Shown: positions 1-12,302 of the stretch, piece after piece
Layout: each line of letters opens with the position of its first letter
Position numbering within the stretch: the first letter of the stretch is position 1
Assembly: GCA_014529385.2 (NCBI GenBank)
Contig: CM043959.1
Location: 64,247,753 to 64,311,752, forward strand
Reading direction: 5' to 3'
Origin: Adiantum capillus-veneris
Lineage: Eukaryota; Streptophyta; Polypodiopsida; Polypodiales; Pteridaceae
Length of the DNA: 64,000 nt
The notes under the pieces: model-generated
What the model saw: only the letters and a program-made list of their open reading frames with translations
What the model was told of the DNA's origin: nothing
Database searches by the model: none
Translations under genes and position numbers: made by a program

Positions 1-61
1 CAAAGAGTAGAAAGTGCATCTTTCTAGGCTATGGTAATTCTGGTGAGATGGGGTACAGACT

Positions 62-1909
62 TTGGGATCCGAATCCAGAAAGGTTGTCCGCAGCAATGAT
101 GTTCACTTTAATGAATCCAAATATCATTCTAAACCAGAGAGGGTTGAGGAGATTAGAAGAGTTTTCTTCCAAGAAGATGGACCTGCACGTGCAAGACAAA
201 ATGTCAGGGCTCAAGAGGAGCAAGGACAGGATAGACTGGAACCACAGGTTGTGGCTGAGCCTGAGCCACCTATTGTGCGTAGATCTGGACGTATCACGCG
301 ACCTCCTGATAGGTTTGTTCCATCTATGAACTATGTCATGTTGACTGATTGCAATGAGCCTTCATGTTACAAGGAAGCAGGGCAAATGAAGGACTCCGGG
401 AATTGGCAATTGGCCATGCAGTCAGAGATGACAGCTCTGCATAAAAACAAGACATGGAAGCTAGTTAAATTACCACAGGGCAAAAAGGCTCTACCTTGTA
501 AATGGGTTTACAGGTATAAGATCACTGCTCATGATAGTCAGCCAAAGTACAAAGCAAGGCTTGTTGCCAAGGGATTTAAGCAAGAACAAGGCATTGACTT
601 TGATGAAGTCTTCTCTCCAGTGATCAAGATGACTACATTGAGATGCTTTCTTGCATTGGTTGCCATATTAGATTTGGTGTTGCACCAAATGGATGTCAAG
701 ACAGCGTTCTTGCATGGTGATTTAGATGTGGAAATTTACATGCAGCAGCCAGCAGGGTTTGTTGAGAAAGGCAAGGAAGATTGGGTATGCCAGTTGTTAA
801 AGAGTCTTTATGGCTTAAAACAATCACCGAGGGCATGGTACCATAAATTCCACAAGTTTATGCTTTCTCAAGGCTCCAAACGTAGTGAGTTCGATCACTG
901 TCTATATACAAAGAAGGCTAAGGATGGTAGTTGGCTAATCCTTATTTTGTATGTGGATGACATGTTGATTGCTGGCAAGCACTTGGAAGAAATTTCAGCT
1001 TTGAAGTCAAAGATGGCAAAATCGTTTGACATGAAAGACATGGGTGAGGCAAGTCATATACTTGGTATGCGCATTGAGAGAGACAGATTAAAGAAGTTGA
1101 TTTGGTTATCTCAAACAGAGTATATTGACAAGGTTTTGCAACGTTTCAATATGGGGAAGGAAAAGGCACTGAGTGTTCCATTGCCACCATATGTGAAACT
1201 TAGCAAACAAGATTGTCCTGTGTCTGAGGAAGAACAGGCTGAAATGGATAAGATTCCATATGCGTCTGCAGTGGGTAGTTTGATGTATGCAATGATTGCT
1301 ACTCGCCCAGACATTGCATTTGCAGTGGGAGTAGTAAGTCGATACATGTCAAACCCAGGCAAGAAACATTGGGAGGCAGTGAAAGGAATATTGAGATACC
1401 TGAAAGCTACAAAGAGTATGCGTATATGCTATGGGATTCAGGAGCTAAGTGTAAAGGGTTTTACAGACTCAGATTATGCAGGTGACTTAGACAACCGAAG
1501 GTCTACGTCAGGGTATGTCTTTACATTGGCTGGTGGAGCAGTATCATGGCGTTCTAGATTACAAGATTGTGTTACTCAGTCTACTACAGAGGCTGAATAT
1601 GTTGCAGCATCAGAGGCATGCAAAGAATCAGTTTGGCTTAATCGACTAGTGACAGATTTGGGAATAAAAAAAGAGATGCATGTGTTATATTGTGATAGTC
1701 AAAGTGCTATACAATTGGCTCGCAATCCAGTTTATCACTCAAAGACAAAGCATGTGGATGTGAAGTATCATTTCATCAAGGAAATGCTCGAGGATAAGCA
1801 ACTTCAGCTTGTCAAAGTTCACACCACAGAAAATCCTGCTGATCTACTTACAAAAGGACTGCCCTCAGAGAGCTTTGCGCATTTTCACAAGCAGTTAGGT
1901 GTAGGGTAG
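62..1909 (+). CDS. Copia pol: integrase C-terminus, reverse transcriptase, RNase H (one frameshift near its start)
   Basis: A 615-residue frame without internal stops. From about residue 130 it matches the RVT_2 family: a KWVYRYK start block, ARLVAKGF, the DVKTAFLHGDL block with the first catalytic Asp, LYGLKQSPRAWY, and the catalytic YVDD at about 949-960. RNase H H1 follows from about residue 455 (TDSDYAGD, then TEAEY, then DSQSAI), and the frame ends with the typical PADLLTKGL tail. Residues 1-70 are the end of integrase. The upstream integrase tail (KCIFLGYGNSGEMGYRLWDP, from base 3) is in another frame, so a one-base indel near 62-80 breaks pol. The first codon used here is TTG inside that broken join, not a true start. 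The long open remainder suggests a fairly recent copy. Confidence 0.9.
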   Translation: MGSESRKVVRSNDVHFNESKYHSKPERVEEIRRVFFQEDGPARARQNVRAQEEQGQDRLEPQVVAEPEPPIVRRSGRITRPPDRFVPSMNYVMLTDCNEPSCYKEAGQMKDSGNWQLAMQSEMTALHKNKTWKLVKLPQGKKALPCKWVYRYKITAHDSQPKYKARLVAKGFKQEQGIDFDEVFSPVIKMTTLRCFLALVAILDLVLHQMDVKTAFLHGDLDVEIYMQQPAGFVEKGKEDWVCQLLKSLYGLKQSPRAWYHKFHKFMLSQGSKRSEFDHCLYTKKAKDGSWLILILYVDDMLIAGKHLEEISALKSKMAKSFDMKDMGEASHILGMRIERDRLKKLIWLSQTEYIDKVLQRFNMGKEKALSVPLPPYVKLSKQDCPVSEEEQAEMDKIPYASAVGSLMYAMIATRPDIAFAVGVVSRYMSNPGKKHWEAVKGILRYLKATKSMRICYGIQELSVKGFTDSDYAGDLDNRRSTSGYVFTLAGGAVSWRSRLQDCVTQSTTEAEYVAASEACKESVWLNRLVTDLGIKKEMHVLYCDSQSAIQLARNPVYHSKTKHVDVKYHFIKEMLEDKQLQLVKVHTTENPADLLTKGLPSESFAHFHKQLGVG

Positions 1910-1998
1910 TACATCACTTCTCTACATCTCTTGTATATTAGCTTGTATAGTAGCTTCTCTCACACTTAAAGTACCACATTGGACTTTAAGTGGGAGGT

Positions 1999-2190
1999 TG
2001 TTGGGGTATAAAGCCCAATGTGGTCACCCAGGTAAGTGGGCGGGCCGCCAGGTATGTACACATATTCTTTTGTTAAAACCTAATAAGAACTCACTATGCT
2101 CTACACATTACAGTAGAGCAAGTTCACCATATCGTCGTGCTCTTCTTCTCGCACTCTCTCTCGCGTCACACTTCCGCTCGTACTCCTTCA
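1999..2190 (+). repeat. Copia-1 3' LTR (192 bp)
   Basis: Starts TGTTGGGGTATAAAG directly after a purine-rich tract (AAGTGGGAGGTTGT at about 1987-2000) that serves as the polypurine tract, and ends ACTCCTTCA at 2190. The other LTR is off-window, so the start rests on the TG rule and the PPT. The end rests on the return of Gypsy A homology. Confidence 0.75.
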
Positions 2191-2735
2191 GTTTGAAAAT
2201 ATGTGATATGAAGAGAGTTGCCATTTGATGTGCCTTAATAGTCTTTTTGACAGGAATAAAATGTGCTTGCTTGCTAAACCTATAGACTATTGTCCATATT
2301 TCCATGGATAGGTTTGTGTAATCCAAAGATGAAATCCATGGATATACTCTCCCATGGTGAATTTGGGATCTGCAATGGCTAGAGTAATCCATGATGCTTC
2401 CCTCTATCATATTTGGTCTTTTGGCATACTACACATTTTGAAACATACTCTTGTATGTCCACTTTCATGGTAGGCCAATAGAAATACGTCTCTACTCCTC
2501 GAAGAGTAGGTTGAATACCTCTATGCCCTGCATATGGAGGAGCATGGGATTTATACATAACTTTCTTACAAAGGGAATGTGTAACATATAGCCTATTTCC
2601 GTGGAGAAGATAACCATCCTGCAAGGTAAATGGTTCCTCTTTCTTCCCCAAATCAAGGTCTGACATTATGTCTCTATAGTCAGTAGCATACTCATCTATC
2701 ATAAAAGATAGATCATTGTGAGTAGCTATAGACAC
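2191..2735 (-). pseudogene. A1 integrase fragment (zinc-binding domain and start of catalytic core)
   Basis: The translation contains the HHCC zinc-binding pattern of Gypsy integrases (HAPPYAGHRGIQPT ... YFYWPTM ... CVVCQKTKYD), then, after a frame change near 2380-2410, the beginning of the rve core ([19 protein letters not shown] ... LFISHIF). The core is cut off at 2191 by the Copia-1 LTR, before the second and third catalytic acidic residues. In an active element this enzyme joins the cDNA to the genome; this piece cannot. Confidence 0.85.
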
Positions 2736-2750
2736 CGCATTAATGTTTGG

Positions 2751-4069
2751 TCATTGTGAAAGTGCATTGGCCACTTGATTGTGCTTACCAGCAACGTGAG
2801 CAATATGAAAATTAAATTGCGAAAGAAAATTTTCCCACCTCATTTGTTTGTCGGAAAGCTTCGTTTGTGTCATGAAATACTTGAGACTTTGGTGATCAGT
2901 TTGTAGAATGAATGGTGTCCCCAACAAGTAGTGCTTCCATGTGTCTAGGGCATGTAGGACAGCTAAAAGATCTTTCTCATAAATGCCCAAGATGCGTTCA
3001 TCAATATTGAGCCTTCGGCTCTCATATGCTATGGCATGCCCTTCTTGAAGCAAAAGTGCTCCAAGGCAATCACCACAAGCATCACATTGGACCTCAAATG
3101 GCTTTGAGAGATCTGGAAGTACGAGGACTGGTTGGGAAGTAAGCTTCTCTTTGAGCTTATCAAAAGCATTTTGCTCCTTAGCAGTCTATACATACTTAAC
3201 GTTCTTCTAAGTTAAGTCGTGTAGTGGTCTTGCTACTTGAGAGAATTTTTCTATGAAGCATCTATAGTATGCACACATACCAATAACGCTTCTTATCTCA
3301 TGTAGATTCCTTGGGTTAGGCCATGCTTTTATTACCTCTAACATCGATGGATCCATACAGATACCATCTTGAGAGATAATATGACCTAAGTATTGAATCT
3401 CTTGAAGGAAAAATTCACTTTTTGTTTGGTTAAGAAAAAGCTTATTCTCCCTCAATGCTTGAAAAATCAATTGGAGATTTTGCTTATGTTCCTCCAAAGA
3501 CTTAGAGTGGATGATGGTATCATCAAAGAACACTCCAGTGAATTTACGATAAGGTCTAAAATGCTTTTCCATTAGATGATTGAACGTAGTTGGTGCATTA
3601 GTCAAGCCAAAAGGCATGACTAGATATTCATAAAGACCAAACGTTGTGCGAAACGCGGTCTTTAGGAGCTCTTCATCCACTATCCTTATTTGATGATAGA
3701 CACTCTTAAGGTAAATCCTACTAAAGTAGGTCTAGAGCCTTGTAGATTATCAAACATATCTTCTACCCGATGTACGGGAAATCTGTTTTTGATAGTGATA
3801 TGGTTTAGTGCTCAATAGTCCACACACATATGGCATGTACCATCTTTCTTTTGCACTAAAAGGACTGGAGAACAAAAGGGAGAGAAACTAGGCCTCACCA
3901 TCCCTTTGTCTACCAATTCCTGTACTTGCCTCATGATCTCCTCTTGTTGAGCTTGTGAGACTTGATAAGGAGGCTTGTTAGGCGGTGAGCTTCTTGGAAG
4001 GAGCTCAATGCGATGGTCATCATCCCCTCGTTTTGGAGGTAATTCCATAGGGATATCATCGATGAACAC
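2751..4069 (-). pseudogene. A1 reverse transcriptase and RNase H (broken)
   Basis: At 3812-4069 the RT start is visible (LPPKRGDDDHRIELLP, then a VQKKDGT-type block). 3207-3680 carries the palm: FGLYEYLVMPFGLTNAPTTF and the catalytic box as FFDD (normally YxDD) at about 3513-3530. 2751-3053 is Gypsy RNase H (HAIAYESRRL, LGTPFILQTDHQSLKYFM, WENFLSQFNFHI). Between 3680 and 3812 and between 3053 and 3207 the frame is broken by stops or shifts. The A2 copy carries the same modules at 30000-31096 and shows the missing stretches in frame. Confidence 0.88.
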
Positions 4070-4078
4070 ATCTTGGAA

Positions 4079-4618
4079 TCATTTTAGAAAACTAGACAAG
4101 TCTAACTCTTCTTGATTCTTATCATTTACATTTGATGAAACATTAAAATCTTTTAGAGACTCTGCGACAAAAATCATGTACGCAAAAACTGAGCTCTTCA
4201 TTGACTTATCAAAAGCAAGAGGATTTACAAGTGGAATAGTGCAACCACGCTCACTAGCATCTACATACATGTTCTTTCCCCTGTAGATGAAGTAGATTCT
4301 CCTATCAAGGAACTTCATATTGGCAGCCATGTGATCAAACCATGTATCAAAAGCAAGAGGATTTACAAGTGGAATAGTGCAACCACGCTCACTAGCATCT
4401 ATATACATGTTCTTTCCCCTGTAGATGAAGTAGATTCTCCTATCAAGGAACTTCATATTGGCAGCCATGTGATCAAACCATGGCGCCCCTAGGATAGCAT
4501 GCTCATGTTGGAGAGGAGAGGTGAAGAAGTCTTCTTTGTCAACATAGCTTTGGACATGAAGCCTCAACTTCCCAATCAAGGGAGTAACGGAGAGCTTGCT
4601 GTCCCTTGAAAGCTGCAT
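4079..4618 (-). pseudogene. A1 protease-region fragment with a 46-residue tandem duplication
   Basis: A 179-residue frame between gag and RT, the place of the retropepsin. It starts in the middle of the domain: LILDPR/DTG-type sequence is visible only as broken pieces near 4690-4720, and the frame contains the later ILGAPWFDHM block. From WFDHMAANMKF to PLAFDT a block of 46 residues (138 bp) is present twice in tandem at about 4205-4480, almost identical. A2 (31168-31602) has one copy only, so the duplication happened in A1 or its direct parent. Not functional as read. Confidence 0.75.
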
Positions 4619-4735
4619 CAGCCATTAGCATACCTCCCATCTCAAAAGCTTGAATGCCCAACTTGGTGGCCATCTCCGTTGATATGAAGTTGTGAGTAGA
4701 GCGAGGGTCAAACAAGATGAAGGCATCATGCTCTC

Positions 4736-6163
4736 TTACCTTTCCCCAAGCATAGGAAAGTGATGATCCTTTTCAATGAGCATCCTCTTTTGGGGCTTTG
4801 ATTGTGGAAGCCCTAGGAGTGTCATTGCGAGTATTCTTCTTGTGGCAAGAACGATAGCCATGTCCTTGCTCCCCACAGTTGAAACACTCATGGTCCTTGC
4901 GAAAAGCTTCAAGCTCTTCAGGAGAGAGTTTGCTTTTTTCTTTGTAAACTCCCTTCTCCTTGGACCGATTGTTGTTGTTGTTGGTAGTGCCTTGGGAAGA
5001 ATTTTGAACATTGGTTTTCCACTTTGCATCATTTTTGTCTTTGTTTTCCATGGGCTTGACATTCCATCTAGCCCTTTGATGGAAATTTATGCGTGAAGCA
5101 ACCATGGTGTGATGGATTACTTCACTAATAGTACCAGGCCGTTGAGAGTTGATGTATTCGGCCATCTCTTCAGATAATCTCGCACAAAATTGTTGCCTTT
5201 GCTCCGCAAAGTCTATCTTTTGAAAGACAGTAGCCTTGAGATGTAAATCCCAAAACTTGTATACATACATGTGGATAGACTCATGAGAAAGAAGCTTCAA
5301 GCTACACCATTCCGTATTCACTTTGTCCTTTGCATCGCTTGCAAGGAATTGATTCATGATGGAAACTCCTAGAGTTTTCCATGTCTTTGGGGCTTCGCCG
5401 TTGCCACAAAGGCTAGCCCACCAATGACGAGCTGATTTTTGGAAGTGCATAGCTACATGGTGTAGCTTGGAGGACTCTGTGAATCCCTCGTCTCCAAAGG
5501 CTGCATCAAATTGTTGGATGAAGGCCAACACTTTGTTGGTAGCACCAAAGGTGCCATCATAGGTGAGAAAAGAGATACTCTTTCCTCCCTCCTTGAACTT
5601 CTTTAGCTTTTGTGACCTTCACCATGCAAGAAATGATTTGCGATGTACTCCCCTCTTGTATTCTCTAGAAGAATAGCCATAGCTTTCGTCGGAAGAGGAG
5701 GAAGGTGAAGAAGAAGGAGAAGAGGGTGACCTCTTCCTAGCCCTTTTCTTCTCCTCTCTTCCCTTTCGGAGCAACGAGGATAAGGACTATGTGTTGATCT
5801 TTTCCTCTTGGGAGGAGTGGGCGATCATCTAGACCGCTATCTTCGTGGAGCCACATCTTTAGTCGAGGAACTTAAACTTTCATTGATTTCTTGCTCTTTG
5901 GATTCCTCCTCTTGAATGGGAGAGAGTCTTCCTTTGGGGGTCTCTTCAAGAGGCCTCCTGAGCTCTCTCTCCTCTTGGAGAGGAAGGAAAATTCCATAAG
6001 CACGAAGTTGTTGAGTAACTTCGACTTGCAAAGCAGGGTTGCCCATAGCTTGCTGCAACCTAGTGATGAGATTTCACAAACATGGGAGCATCATCATTAG
6101 CACCTTCATGTGCAAAATCAAAGAGATCAATGTTCATTCTACTCTCTTGATTATTGTCAGCCA
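4736..6163 (-). pseudogene. A1 gag (capsid-nucleocapsid, frameshifted)
   Basis: 4773-5531 encodes the retrotransposon Gag core (a region with AMHFQKSARHWWASLCG and VNTEWCSLKLL...ESIHMYVYKFWDLHLKA) followed by a basic, Asn-rich linker and one CCHC knuckle, CFNCGEQGHGYRSC, at about 4850-4890. Upstream, 5837-6058 and the start near 6163 (a MADNN-type N-terminus) belong to the same protein but are separated by frame changes in an Arg/Ser/Glu-rich segment at 5560-5840. Gag packages the element RNA. The A2 copy (31845-33175) has the same layout. Confidence 0.82.
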
Positions 6164-6565
6164 TGTTAACAAAATGTATGTATGTACTTAGTGTATGCTT
6201 TGGCAATTCTAAACCTTAGTTGCCACTCCTCTTAGCCTTTGAAAATCGGCTCCTAAGTATCTACACCCACGGCTCGAAGTGGTTAATTATAGAGAGTAGA
6301 GGAGTAGCTCTAACATAGCAGATTTGCCGAGGGCTAGCTCCTTTCGGACTTCTTATGGCTCAATAATGGTAAAGTCGTAGGCAAGTCTCAAAAGACTCCA
6401 TTATTTAGCCCAAAGCTTCCGAGGTGTACACCATATCCCACATAGTGGGCTCAACAAAACCAATAATAGATCCTAGTTCCATTTACCCTAATATAATTAA
6501 CAACATCAACCATTTATAGGCTACTTAAGGACCTCTCTTCTTAAGCAATAAAAAAGAAACCAAAT

Positions 6566-6577
6566 GCTTTGATACCA
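6566..6577 (-). other. A1 primer binding site (initiator-Met tRNA type)
   Basis: On the minus strand the bases are TGGTATCAAAGC, one base off the plant iMet primer site TGGTATCAGAGC, and lie one base inside the LTR edge at 6579. A2 has the exact consensus at 33570-33581. Confidence 0.85.
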
Positions 6578-6578
6578 A

Positions 6579-7882
6579 TGTAATGGAATTGGCCTATTTA
6601 ACTTGAGAGTAGCGGAAATTAATGAGAGTACTTTTGAGAAATGACTTTGTGAGCATAGCGGGTGAACATAATTGAAGATAGCAACATAATCATAGCAATT
6701 AGTTAACTTGGAATGAACAATACTTTTGCGAGAGAGAATTTAGAGAACATGAGAATAGTTGAGGACTGGATTTATGTGGAGCCGATCCCCCCTCCAATAG
6801 GCATTTGTATTATGATTTCTCCCATTAAGAGAGACTTGTTACAATACAATCTTTGTGTTCCTTGTGACCTAGGTGATGCAATGACGATGGAAAGCTTCAT
6901 GTATCACAAGCATAACATAAACATGAAAAAAGCTTTAACTATCCCAAGCCTCGGTCCCAAGACCTCAAACACCTTCGAAGGTGGAGAGAGCTAGCAGGGA
7001 ATGAGGGTAGGGAAGAGGAAGAAGAAACATTTCATAAGAGAAAGAATTAGTTCCTCACTTATCATATCTCTTATTGCTAGCATACATAATAGCATAGTAA
7101 TGAAGAAGAAGGAGATGGCAAGATTAAGCATTGAAGCATGGCTCTTGGTTGGATTTGCACTCCACAGCCAAGAGTGTTGGTGTAGGCTCTCAACCTCTAC
7201 TTGCTTCAAGAAGAAGAGGGAGCTCTTTCACTTTGCATAGCACACCATGAGAGTGTTTGTGAGTCTGTGTGGGTGAGTATACCCCCTAAGCAACCCCCTA
7301 GCTTGCTTGGGTCGACCCCCCCCCCCCCCCCCTTGTAGCTCATGCTTGAAGCTCACTGGACCCCTCCACGCCTAGCCAGTTACAAGCAAGGGTAGCCTTG
7401 GGACAAGTGTCCCCCTTACCCCTTTGAGAGAGACGACTTGATAAAGGCAAAATCAATTAATCAAATCTCTTAAATTATCATTGGACCCCTTGGGTGGCCA
7501 ACCAATAGGCTTGAGGCACACCATGAGGGCAACATGAGGAGGAACTTGACAAGTGTCCCTTCTGCTTTCCTTGTACCATGCATGCCTAGTGTGAGTGTGT
7601 GGGTGTTCTCTAGCATCCCCCCTCATGTAGGGCTCGCCCCCTCCTTATATGGATTGAATATTTGACTTTTTGATACCTCAAGCCGTTCATGCATAGGCCC
7701 AGTTCCCACCACAAGCATGGCCATCTCTCATTTGGGTCCCTTTTCTATTGGCCCCATGTTGAGAAAGATCCATAAGCACATCTCAATATCTTAACCCTTG
7801 TTCCCATTTATTCTTCCACATTAAGTGATCAGTTTAATATGAGAAAGTCATTTGGGTTGGTTAGATATTAGTTTTTTTGACA
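6579..7882 (-). repeat. A1 5' LTR (about 1.3 kb)
   Basis: Bounded by the primer site on the left and by Gypsy B sequence on the right. In element orientation it runs TGTCA...TTACA, the same ends as the solo LTR at 15964-17554. It contains long pyrimidine- and purine-rich blocks and a run of 17 C at about 7317-7332. Short frames inside (for example 6713-6994) are not conserved as proteins between LTR copies and are not genes. The base after the LTR begins CATAG (7883-7887), the expected target-duplication site; its partner is outside the window. Confidence 0.82.
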
Positions 7883-8860
7883 CATAGAAATTGTCCTCTT
7901 GTCTTGAAGGGCACACCGTTGGCAGCCGACACAAAATTTCTTTCACTCTATCAAAAGCTTCTTGAGCATCTTCATCCCATTCAAAGCCATGCACCTGATG
8001 AGCCCTCTTTTGAAGGGGGTATACATACTGTGACAGCATTCAGAAAAAATATGTTAAATACTTTATCTTATGTACAAAGGAGGCCAAGCCTTGCGCACTA
8101 GAGGGAGGCTCCATCAAGACTAGTGCCTTGGCCTTCTCTGGATCGAACTCAATTCCACTTTGTGACACCACATGGCCTAGCAACTACGCTTGGGGTTGTG
8201 CTAGCTTGCACTTCTTAGGATTCAACTGATCTCCTTCTTCATCAAGTCTTCAAAAACATAGCTGCATCTTTGATAAAATATCCACACTTGAGCTATAACA
8301 CCCCATGTCATCCATGAAAACTCTAATGAACCTGCCCAAGTAGGGACCAAACACCCTATTCATCTAGTCTTGGAAGGTGACGTAGGCATTCAGCGAACCA
8401 AACGGCATCTTGCGATAGGCAAAGCATCCCCATGGAGAGATAAATGTCATCTTCAGTTGGTCTTCAAGAGCAATCCCTATCTGAAAGTACCCTAAAAATC
8501 CATCCATAATAGAGTACCTCTCATGACCTGCCACTTGATTTAAGATTTCATCTTGAAACGACAACGGGTAGTGGTTTCTTTTAGTCACCGCATTCAATGG
8601 CTCGTAGTCAATGCACAGCCACCATTTCCCATTCTTCTTAGGGGTGATAACCACTGGAGAAACCCATTCCGACTCTTTCACGGGGTATATGATACATGCA
8701 TCTAGCAATTGGTTAATCTCCTTTCAAAGAGTCTCCTTTTGAATCTCCCCTAACCTCCTTAGATTCTGCGCCTTTGATTTGCACCCTTCTTTGAGGACTA
8801 TCTTCTGCTCTGCACCCTTTTCTCCTCGTAGATCCTTGTACTTCGTTGCAAATAAATTCA
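7883..8860 (-). pseudogene. B1 reverse transcriptase and start of RNase H
   Basis: 8364-8708 gives a clear Gypsy RT palm: a WVSPVVITPKKNGKW entry, CIDYEPLNAVTKRNHYPL, motif A YSIMDGFLGYF (catalytic Asp near 8505), then SPWGCFAYRKMPFG. The catalytic FMDD box is readable at about 8305-8325 in a neighbouring frame. 7883-8039 holds the connection region (LSQYVYPLQ..., WDEDAQEAFDRVKEIL). Several stops and frame changes separate these parts. B1 keeps motif A, which B2 has lost. Confidence 0.83.
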
Positions 8861-8876
8861 CATAGCCTTCTCTTTC

Positions 8877-9600
8877 TTACTTGGTCAAATCTTTGCTTAG
8901 CATAGCAGTTACCTCTTCCGCACCTATGCCATGAACCTGTGGCTGCACCTCTCCTTTTGCATGGGAGCCTTCAACAGTGACACCAAACAAGTTGGCATCT
9001 ATCCTTAGCATATCATCCTCGCTTTTTTCTACCTCAGTATCTGTGTAGTCCTCATCATAGGCTGTCTCGGTCTCGTATTCATAGCTTGTCGTATCATCTT
9101 CATCTTTTGCCACCTCAAGGTGAAAACGGCTCTCTTTGGTATTCAAATCAAGCACCATTTGTCTCCCTCTCTCTTTGTCACGCAAGGTAAACACCCTTCT
9201 CCCCCAATTCTACTTAGCCCCTATTGCAAGTAGCCATGGCCTAGCCAATATAATTGGATAAGCATTATCACCTACTTTCATCACAAAGAAATCAATTAGG
9301 TACTCAATGCCCATCACCTTCACTCTTACTTCTTGAGCCACACCCAAACATCTAGCTTTGGTATGGCTAGCCATTCTCATGCCTACACTTGATTTAGCTA
9401 CTGCTTTGACACCTGCTTCTTTCATAGCAACCTGCATCATGATGCAAACCTGTGCTCCACTCTCTATATAGTGCTGAACCTACATCCTCTTTTCAATGAC
9501 CTCATCCAAAAGAGGAAGGACATCCATCGGACTACCCACTCTCAATGCCATGTTTTGCACTGCATGCACATTTCCCTTAGCCTTTGGCAGCCTCGTACTG
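8877..9600 (-). pseudogene. B1 protease region
   Basis: The 9210-9440 frame shows the retropepsin second half (RMASHTKARCLGVAQEV, then DFFVMKVGDNAYPIILARPWLLAIGAK). The first half, with a GGA-type active site in the family, is broken at 9440-9600. 8877-9194 is an acidic linker (DEDDTTSYEYETETAYDEDY) that joins protease to RT in this family and is also present in B2 and, in other wording, in element C. Confidence 0.75.
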
Positions 9601-9717
9601 ATACTTGTAGACCATTGTCTTTGCAGCTTGGAATTTGAAGCCAAAAACTGACGAAGGTAATGCTAGACTTTTGATTTTGAAGATCACTTACTAGGTTGTA
9701 TTCGGGGTAACTACGCT

Positions 9718-10831
9718 CTATCTAAAAGTCTGCTTGCTTGATTTTGTGATGCCTCCTCTTCTTGCTAGTTTTTGGCTACTCCTTGCCTTTGTACACTTTA
9801 TCTTTACCTTTAGGTGGACCCTAGTTTCCCGCTTAGTTTTTGTCTCCCTTCCCATCCTTGATCTTTTGTTGGCCAGAACTTCAAAATCTTGCTTATCCAC
9901 TTCGATTATGTTCACCCTAGGGACTTCACCACCATTTGGAGGAGCTAGCTGCACCTGATTCTTGACTACCTACTCTCTTGGGCCATTGAATTGTGCTTGG
10001 CCTCTACCTCTGCCAAACACTGGTTAAATACCACCTCTTTCTCTTGGCGGATGAGGGAAATCCGGTGCATAGTGTCCTTCTTCACTGCAATGTAACACCG
10101 ATCGGCAGGCAGTTGCTTTGCCCTGCCCCTTGCTCCTCTTGGCTGACCTCTATCCATCACGCTCAATCACAATTCTTGCATTTTCTCATACAAATCATGC
10201 ACGGCTCGCACCCAGTTTTGTGGCACATTGGCTATCGGCTTGCATGGTTCTCCTCATGAACAACACCCGTCAGACCCGGAGGTTGGATAGGCACCACCGC
10301 TTCATAGCCCAACACGCGCTACTCAATCTTCTTTTTTATTTTCCTACTTTTTGCCTTTGTGATGGCCACTGCACCATTGTAGTTTTTTGGGCTCTCAAAA
10401 TCCACTTTCTCCCTCACTTCAGGATGTAGGCATGCCATGAATTTATCCAGTTTGAAGTATTCGACATTGGCCAATTGCATGGCACCCGCTAATTCTACCC
10501 AAAATCCTTCAAGACAATCCAAAAACAAATTGAATTCTTCAGTTACATCTTGTTTGAGTGCCTTCAGTTTGGCAACCATCTTTACTAAGGATGCCTCTTT
10601 GCAAAAATCATGTAGGAAACATGCCCGTAGAGCCGACCAAGCATGCCTTGGCTCACCTTCCAAAGCTTCGTACCATACCTTTTCTTTCGCACGCATCTCC
10701 AAAGGAAATGTCTGCATCTTGTTGTCCTCGTTCGGCATACACAATGACAGCATATAAACCTCAAAGTCCGCAACCCACTCATCAAGATTTTCTTCACTTG
10801 TAAAAATCAGCCCATAGCTTTGAGACGCCAT
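9718..10831 (-). pseudogene. B1 gag
   Basis: The capsid part, starting MASQSYGLIFT at 10831, runs to 10319 with retrotransposon-Gag blocks (VWYEALEGEPRHAWSALRACFLHDF, FNLFLDCLEGFW, KFMACLHPEVREKV). The nucleocapsid part lies at 9718-10166 in other frames; the CCHC knuckle that is intact in B2 is disrupted here by a frame change after CYIAV. I chose 10831 as the start because B2 has its Met in the same place; longer readings enter the LTR. Confidence 0.78.
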
Positions 10832-10909
10832 GCCCACCAACACCAAAGAATGTTTCTCTTCACTGAATTGGGAGCAATCAGTGTACTCCTCCATGGGGGA
10901 ACCAGAAGA

Positions 10910-12302
<1,393 letters not shown>

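Larger units (their letters stand above)
1..2190 (+). mobile_element. Copia-1: 3' part of a Ty1/Copia LTR retrotransposon
   Basis: The stretch holds the end of integrase, then reverse transcriptase, RNase H and the 3' LTR in the order diagnostic of Ty1/Copia (integrase before RT). The left part lies outside the window. The right edge is sharp: a TG...CA LTR ends at 2190 and Gypsy A1 sequence resumes at 2191 (GTTTG would be the 5-bp target copy). Homology with the second A copy near 24177 confirms that 2191 onward is Gypsy and that Copia-1 is the younger insertion. Confidence 0.93.
2191..7882 (-). mobile_element. Gypsy element A1 (partial, minus strand)
   Basis: Reading right to left: LTR (6579-7882), iMet-type primer site, gag, protease, reverse transcriptase, RNase H, integrase; this is Ty3/Gypsy order. 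The integrase side is cut by Copia-1. At the right end the LTR abuts Gypsy B1 inside its RNase H region, so A1 inserted into B1. A second copy of the same family (A2, 24091-34150) allows the two to be compared along their whole length. All coding parts carry stops or frameshifts. Confidence 0.9.
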
